DNA from: Celoporthe dispersa
Lineage: Eukaryota; Ascomycota; Sordariomycetes; Diaporthales; Cryphonectriaceae
DNA length: 64,000 bases
Assembly (NCBI GenBank): GCA_016584495.1
Contig: WAID01000002.1
Location: 434,001 to 498,000, forward strand
Direction of reading: 5' to 3'
Shown: positions 55,920-64,000 of the stretch, piece by piece
Layout of the letters: every line of letters begins with the position of its first letter
How positions within the stretch are numbered: the stretch's first letter is position 1
Notes under the pieces: model-generated
Told to the model about the DNA's origin: nothing
What the model saw: the letters and a program-made list of their open reading frames with translations, nothing else
Database searches by the model: none
Translations under genes and position numbers: made by a program

Positions 55920-57606
55920 ATGACCGACCAAATGGATTCCGACACCTTTGGTGTAGGCCATATCGAGCCAGACACTAACAGCGACGGCTCAACTATTGAG
56001 GACGTACGTGGAGCCTGAGTGGCATACAGCCTAATAGCTCGCCCAACGCGCTCTGGACCTTGGATGTGGCGCAGAGACTAACAATTCTACTTCAAACAGG
56101 ATAGACAATCTCTGTTCTCGGATGCGGACTCGGCCCTCGGATCTGCAAGTAACTCGGCAATCGTCCCTACCATCTCCCATTGATCCTAACGAGCAACCCG
56201 CCACAGGACATGTCCTCTTCTCCTCGACCGCTTCTCTCAGGTCGTCCATCCTGAGAAGCATGGAGGAGAATGGTCGAAAATACCATGGTTACAAGGAGGG
56301 AAAATATGTACTCCCTGTCGACGAGGTCAGCCTGGCCGGATGCCCCCGTTTGTTTGGCCAGCCATACTGACTTTGAACAGCGAGAACTTGACAGGCAGAG
56401 TATGCAGTCTCTGACTTGGAAGGATCTCGTAATAATAAGGGGCTGACCCGGGAGATAGTATTCCAGTACGACCTGTGTCTGCTGACCTTCGACAACCACC
56501 TCTCGTTTGCACCCTTCACGAAATTGAACAGGGTGCTGGATATTGGATGTGGTGTTGGTGAGTTGACCTCACGCCACGAAATCCCTGGTCAGCTCTGAAT
56601 TGACATGTCTTCTCAGGTTACTGGGCCTTGGATTTCGGTAAGGACCTTGGTACTTGTCAGCCGCCATGCAGCAGCATTCGTGCTAAACAACATTGCTTTT
56701 CAAGCTGAGATGCATCCCGAGGCTCAGGTGAATCCCACTTCATCTCGCTAAGCCATTCGTGGCGTGCTGATGGTTGGTCTAGGTGATCGGCGTTGACCTG
56801 TCGCCCGTTCAGCCGACATAGTAAGGTGTACCATTCTTCGGGTTCAGCTGGCAACGCTAACAGGTCAACAGTGTTGTGAGCAAAAGGGAACTTTCTTGGA
56901 AGCGGCTTGCAGGATAAGAAAATTGACAAGATGAATAGCCCCCGAATGTCCAGTTCGAGATCGACGACCTCGAGGAGCCGTGGAATTTTAGTTACCCGTT
57001 CGACTACATCCACGCCATGATGATGACCGGCGCTTTTAGGGACTGGCCAAACTTTTACCAGCAAGCCCATGAGTAAGTCTCGGTCCTTCTGACCCCGGCC
57101 CCTGGCAAGCTGATACCGCCTTTGCAAGGGCTGAATGATTAACACAAATCTTCAGAAGCCTTGCCTCGGATGGCTGGGTCGAGATCCAAGATATCCAGTT
57201 CCCCCTGTACTGTGACGACAATACACTGCCGGCAGACAGCGCACTGCGGAAGTGGAGCGACCTGATGGTGGAAGCTGGCGACAAGTCCGGATTCGTACTC
57301 ACGACCTGCGAGCGGGCCGGCGACATGATGCACCAGGCAGGCTTTGTCGACATCGTGCGGATACCCTACAAGTGGCCCATCAACGAGTGGCCGCGGGAGG
57401 CGAAATGGAAGGAGGTCGGGCGGCGGACGGCTATCAACTTCAGGGACGGCATGGAGGGGATGATGATGGCGCTGTTCACGCGTTTCATGGGCTGGACAAA
57501 GGAACAGGTCGAGGAGTTCTCGCGGCAGGTCGACCGGGAGTGGCAGGATACCAGGATCCATGCCTATTTCAACCTGTGGGTGACGTATGGAAGGAAGGCA
57601 TCGTGA
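55920..57606 (+). CDS. LaeA-like SAM-dependent methyltransferase, about eleven exons
   Basis: Exons: 55920-56003, 56100-56148, 56207-56325, 56381-56399, 56459-56557, 56617-56637, 56705-56727, 56783-56820, 56872-56875, 56939-57072, 57156-57606; 346 residues with every phase consistent. An LaeA-type leader (SSILRSMEENGRKYHGYKEGKYVLPVDE) precedes motif I, VLDIGCGVGYW (D118-G124), then VIGVDLSPVQPTYVPPNV and FEIDDLEEPWNF, the usual acidic-loop blocks. A helical C-terminus ends WVTYGRKAS. The family is related to LaeA of Aspergillus, a nuclear regulator of secondary metabolism, but most paralogues have unknown roles. Several exons are very short (19-38 bases), and one is four bases (TGTT), needed to give the conserved YVPPN junction. 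It lies tail-to-tail with a second gene of the same family. Confidence 0.85.
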
Positions 57607-58537
57607 TGGTCTTGTTGGCGTCGACGGCAATGCTAAAAGAGGGGCAGGAGGCTCGAAGTGGCTGGATGATGATGATGATGGTGGGCAAGATACCTATTTG
57701 CACTAGTAATGTTTGGCAGCAGATTTCAAATCAGCTTCTTTGCCCAGCGCTATACTCTGGCGGAGGAGACACTCCTTAGCGGGCAGTGAGCATCATCCTG
57801 CGGAGGCCGGGTGCAGCATCCTTGTTTTCAGACTGTGCAATCTCATTTTGTTAAAACATATTGGTCTTTGACGACAAGAGGATCTACTTCTTGCCTATAT
57901 ATATATATATACATGGTCACTAATTCCCGCGCCACGCTCTCTGGGATAGGTCGTATCCTGAGAACCGAAGGCGGCTCCTGGGCTGTTCCTTAGAGACGGT
58001 GGCGTATGGTACAAAAGGATCCCAAGCTCCATGGATATTCTTTGAGATGGTATTGTAAAAGATTTTCATTCGTGTCTTTATTTTTATTTTTTTCCCTTTC
58101 TTTTTCATTTCATGCAGGTCTTCGTTGACTCGGCTACCTTGTTGAACACCCTCTCCTCTGCCTGACCCTCAACCATGTTAGCCTCCAGCTCCCAAAGAAC
58201 AACCAATCCTGTCGAAATGACCTTGCCAACTGAGCATACTAACTTCCAACAGTGTCCCAAAATATTCTTCTTGACTTGCGCGATCCATTAACGAGTCTGG
58301 ATAATCTTTTTTTTTTTTTGGTTCCTTTTGTCTCTTTTTTTTGAGACATATCCTGCGCATGACTTACGCTCAAATCACAAGCTTAAAGCCAGTCCCAACC
58401 TCAAACACGTCCTATTACACCCGTCCCCGTCCATTGCTGTCCCAATACTAAGGCAACGGGCACACACACACACAAGCCGAAGGGTCCATACGCAGATCGT
58501 CCCCCTCCCTCAAAGCTCCTGCGTGTCTCGGGCTCCA
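57607..58537. other. Intergenic region between convergent methyltransferase genes
   Basis: About 930 bases containing both 3' UTRs, a TA repeat near 57896-57911 and T-runs near 58310. No gene seen. Confidence 0.6.
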
Positions 58538-60192
58538 TCACTCCGGCGGCTTCTGCCCAAATACGACAGAGTAAGGTGCGTGCATGTGGATCTCCCTATC
58601 AAACAACTGGGCGCGGAACGCCTCGTGCAGTTCGCGGAACTCGTCAACGGGAACGGTGCCCGTGTGCTGGACCATGACCTCGAAGGCGTCGCGGATGCCG
58701 AGGAACGTCTCGCGGATGCAGACGCCGGCGTTGCGGAGGCGGCGCTTGCGGGGCCAGTCGCCGATGGGGACCATGATCACGCGCTCTTGGACGTTGATGA
58801 AGCCGGCTTGCTCGCTATTGGTGGGGTGAGGGGGGCGGCGTGTGCCGGATGGTTAGTGAGGGAGTCGGGTGGGCCTTTCTGAGAGGGAGGAGGGTCTTGG
58901 GCAAGGTGGGCGAACGAAAGGGGAGAGGGGGGGGGGGTGAGAGAAGAGAGTAGAGAGAAGGTGGGCTCACAGCATAGACTTGAGCTTGCCGGCGAGGCGA
59001 GGGTCTGAGTGTGGACAGACCGTCGCCATCGTCTTCTCGAGGAGAGTCTCCCAGCGGAGAGCGACGTCGGTATACGGCGGGTAGTCGGGACCCGGATCGA
59101 CGTATTTGGTGCCGGTGCCCTGCTGAAACTCGATCCAGCCACCAGGCTTCAGAGTCCTATGCAAAAGGGCGTAGTAGAGTGAGCATCTTTGTTGTTTCCG
59201 GAGCTGCCGGAGCAGGCGGACAGGTAAGAGGGAGTGCAGGAGGAGGCCTACCGCTTGGCGTTTTCTACCACCTTGACGGGATCTACTATTGCCCAGGCCA
59301 TCTCGCGGATGAAGACAAGATCGGAGTCCTGTATGGCGGGGTTATCCCAGGCTGGCTGTGTGGTCCCGTCTTCTGACGATGCCTCGATGTCTGCCTGGTA
59401 GTACCTCAGGTTTTCCGGGACGAACTGGTGTTCTCTTGGCGTCATGTCGATGCCGCTTACTTCGGCCTCGGGATGGCGCTGCGCGACTATAGTCCTGAGT
59501 GTCAGGAGAGATGTCTTGGGCAGACAGAGGGAAGGAGAGCAAAAAAAGAAAGAGAGGGAAATAAAAAAAGAGAGAAGAAAAAGGACAAGGATACTCACCC
59601 TCTTCAGCAAAATAACCAAAGCCACAACCAATGTCCTGTGGTTCAGCGTAAAGGGTCAGCCTGGTTCTGATTCCCGCATGACGACCCGCCAGACAGCTCG
59701 CCACCAGAGAAGACGCAGCGCTGGGGAGAGATGACCCACTGTTATCCTCTTGGGTTCCTTCACGGGTGCGAGATAGAGCTGGTCCTCGAGGAATTCCTTG
59801 AAGGCCAGGTGGAGGAAGTATTCCCTCTGCGCCTCCTTATCGTCGATAGGCATCGTGCTGGACAAGAAATGCGTGAGCACAACCCAGCCCAACCGGCTGC
59901 CCTCCCTCCGCCCTCTCCGCCTTCACGCAGGGCCTGGGCCTGGACCTACTAGCTGTTCTTGAAAGTCTGAAAGCGTCTTGAGGCCCCAGGAAGAGGCGTC
60001 AGTATCCGGGTCGCACATCTGAGTCTGGGGTTGTGTTGTGGATTTCCCGTACCTGCCGATCATATACTTAACGGGGAACTGCTCGCCGTCCGCTGTCATG
60101 TACGAGGGTGCCCCTCCGTCGAACAGCGACGCACTCGACGCATTGCTGTCGACCGTCTGAACCGCCTCGGTCGCCATGATGGTGGAGGCCAT
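58538..60192 (-). CDS. Second LaeA/UMTA-like SAM-dependent methyltransferase
   Basis: Seven exons (60053-60192, 59950-59976, 59740-59857, 59599-59635, 59252-59486, 58971-59156, 58538-58814) give 339 residues with consistent phase. Motif I is TDIGCGFGYFAEE, spanning the exon 3-4 junction (from about residue 96). The next blocks are HPEAEVSGIDMTPREHQ (acidic loop end), RYYQADIE, DLVFIREMAW, LKPGGWIEFQ and a helical C-terminus. The 27-base second exon (encoding RFQTFKNSY with its borders) was chosen because it links the two neighbouring exons in frame and gives a family-like segment before PIDDKEAQRE. The family is SAM-dependent and soluble; the function is unknown. It is less LaeA-like than its neighbour (VGxx blocks differ). 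In-frame ATGs at 60192 and 60177 are both possible starts. Confidence 0.83.
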
Positions 60193-62383
<2,191 letters not shown>

Positions 62384-64000
62384 ATGTATCTGCCGCGCTC
62401 CCTCCTCTCCAAGCTCTACTTGCACCTCACAAGTACTCGCCACCCCCTCTCGCCGCCCGTCCTCATCCTCGTCGCCCTCGAGCCCGACGCTCTCTGCGCC
62501 TGCAGGATCCTCACCCGCCTCCTCAAGAACGACTACATCCCCCACAAGATCCAGCCCGTGGCCGGCTATGGGGACCTTGAGCGCGTCGGCAGGGAGCTGA
62601 TCAGCCCCATGATGGAGCACAACGGCGGCGCAGGTGGTGTTGTTGCCTGTCTGGGCGTAGGAGGCATGGTGGACCTGGGCACCGTGCTCGGCTTAGAGCT
62701 CGAGGGCGAGGACACGGCCTTTGGCGGCGTCGAGGTCTGGCTCGTCGACTCGCGCCGACCTTGGAACCTGGCAAACGTGTTTGGAGGCTTCCCCCTCGAG
62801 CCCGAGACAGAGGTCGCCTCTAGCTACCAGGCTCGCACGCCTGCCGGTGTGACGGGTGGCCGGATCGAACGTGCATACAGACCAGGAAAAGGTGGGATCG
62901 TGGTCTTCGACGATGGGGACATCGAAGACGAGCTTGCACCGCAGAACGAGGCGTACATGGCCCTGATGGAGATGCCTGATCTCGAGGATAATGGCGAGGA
63001 TCTCGGCGACAGTGGTTCCGAAAGTGAGGAAGAAGGCGGGAACGACTCTTCCGAGGCTGCGCCCCACGCAGGCCAGAAGCGGAAGTCCTGGTCTGATCAG
63101 GATGAAGAGGAGGAGAGTGATGACGATGACAGGCCTCGGCAGAGGCGGAGGAGCAACTCTTCCAGCTCGATACCCGAAACCCCGGAGCGCCCAAAGCAGC
63201 GTGGGCTGGTCTCGGTCCGTGAGCAGACGCTCATGTCCTCGGATGCCCAGGATGAAGACCCGCCGACTGCTGCCCAGCCCCCCAAAGGACCTTCGGCGCG
63301 GACCCTGAGAAGACGTCTTCTTCGGCTGAGACGGCAGAACGAGGCCGTCCTGCGGGACTACTACCGCAATGGCACACAGTACTCGGAACCAATCTCCTCG
63401 ATGTTATATTCTCTGGCTTCGGAACTCGGCCGGGAGGACAATGACATCCTCTGGCTGGCCATCGTCGGCGTTACCTCGATGGAGCTCTACGGCCGGTCGT
63501 CAGCAGGAGTGGCCGTGCCGGTGAGGAGCTCCGACTTCAAGAACACATCCGGCTGGCTGGGCATGCGCGGTGCCCGGATACGACAGCTGCTACGCGACGA
63601 GGTGCGCCGCCTGAACCCACCAGAGCTCAGCAGCAGCACCAGCAACGGAAGGCTTCTGCCCGAGGCAGTCGGCATTATTCCAACGACAGCAAGAAGCCCG
63701 GAGGACCACAGCATCCGGCTGTCACCCGAACCACGACTCTTGATGGTCAGGCATTGGAGTCTCTATGATGCTCTGTTGCACTCGCCTTACATCTTCTCAC
63801 GCCTAAAGACATACGGCGAGCCGGGACTGAAGCGTCTCCACAAGTTTCTCGCCAAGATAGGCATCAGTCTTGTCCAGTGCAAGCAGAACTACGCACATAT
63901 GGATATCGGGCTCAAGAGGGAGCTTCGTTCGAAGCTGTTAAAACAAGGTCCCCTGTACAAGCTTGACGACTTAGTTCCGGCCGTGGAGACGGATGGCAAA
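62384..64000 (+). CDS. CDC45: DNA replication initiation protein Cdc45, 3' part outside window
   Basis: The frame is open from the ATG at 62384 to the window end, at least 539 residues with no intron seen. The N-terminus MYLPRSLLSKLYLHL, then a DALCACRILTRLLK segment and VWLVDSRRPWNLANVF, match Cdc45. An acidic, Ser/Glu-rich insert with a KRK-type basic patch (about residues 200-270) is also typical. Later conserved blocks are DILWLAIVGVTSMELYGR, HWSLYDALLHSPY and KFLAKIGISLVQCKQNY. Cdc45 joins Mcm2-7 and GINS to form the CMG replicative helicase at origins. The DHH-like exonuclease site of its RecJ ancestor is degenerate in this family. Start choice: first Met, directly before the conserved domain. 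Confidence 0.93.
   Translation, partial: MYLPRSLLSKLYLHLTSTRHPLSPPVLILVALEPDALCACRILTRLLKNDYIPHKIQPVAGYGDLERVGRELISPMMEHNGGAGGVVACLGVGGMVDLGTVLGLELEGEDTAFGGVEVWLVDSRRPWNLANVFGGFPLEPETEVASSYQARTPAGVTGGRIERAYRPGKGGIVVFDDGDIEDELAPQNEAYMALMEMPDLEDNGEDLGDSGSESEEEGGNDSSEAAPHAGQKRKSWSDQDEEEESDDDDRPRQRRRSNSSSSIPETPERPKQRGLVSVREQTLMSSDAQDEDPPTAAQPPKGPSARTLRRRLLRLRRQNEAVLRDYYRNGTQYSEPISSMLYSLASELGREDNDILWLAIVGVTSMELYGRSSAGVAVPVRSSDFKNTSGWLGMRGARIRQLLRDEVRRLNPPELSSSTSNGRLLPEAVGIIPTTARSPEDHSIRLSPEPRLLMVRHWSLYDALLHSPYIFSRLKTYGEPGLKRLHKFLAKIGISLVQCKQNYAHMDIGLKRELRSKLLKQGPLYKLDDLVPAVETDGK

Overview
The window is nuclear DNA of a filamentous ascomycete (Pezizomycotina, most likely a Sordariomycete). The genes are GC-rich and carry short introns (about 50-150 bases, GT...AG). 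The families present are typical of these fungi: Zn2Cys6 and C2H2 regulators, a GH16-WSC wall enzyme, LaeA-like methyltransferases and a DHA2-type MFS pump. I cannot name the species.

Layout, left to right. 0-1.3 kb: the 5' part of a PHD/SET gene (SET3-like), cut by the window edge. 4.2-5.2 kb: a calcineurin-like phosphoesterase. 5.3-7.8 kb: a GPI-type GH16 glucanase with a WSC domain. 8.6-9.9 kb: PEX12, divergent from a hotdog thioesterase at 10.6-11.2 kb. 12.2-14.5 kb: an F-box protein. 15.3-18.7 kb: a two-finger C2H2 regulator. 18.7-24.2 kb: gene-poor, full of simple repeats. 24.2-24.8 kb: a SAP30-like HDAC-complex subunit. 25.8-27.7 kb: mitochondrial DnaJ (MDJ1). 29.1-31.9 kb: a Zn2Cys6 regulator. 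34.6-36.7 kb: the MFS pump. 37.9-40.1 kb: a proline-rich transglutaminase-like protein. 41.4-44.7 kb: a large F-box-like protein. 45.4-47.4 kb: a JmjC dioxygenase. 48.9-51.0 kb: a P450. 51.0-55.9 kb: gene-poor. 55.9-57.6 and 58.5-60.2 kb: two tail-to-tail LaeA-like methyltransferases. 62.4 kb to the end: the 5' part of CDC45.

Most genes are unrelated housekeeping or regulatory genes. The P450, the two methyltransferases, the Zn2Cys6 factor and the pump do not form a recognisable biosynthetic cluster, because no backbone synthase is present.

Two observations stand out. First, six conserved genes need single-base frame corrections to be read through; most of these lie in short homopolymer runs. 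That points to uncorrected indel errors in the assembly and would break automated gene models. Second, the plus-strand LaeA-like gene is cut into about eleven exons, one of which appears to be only four bases long. I found no tRNA, rRNA, CRISPR array, transposase or reverse transcriptase.
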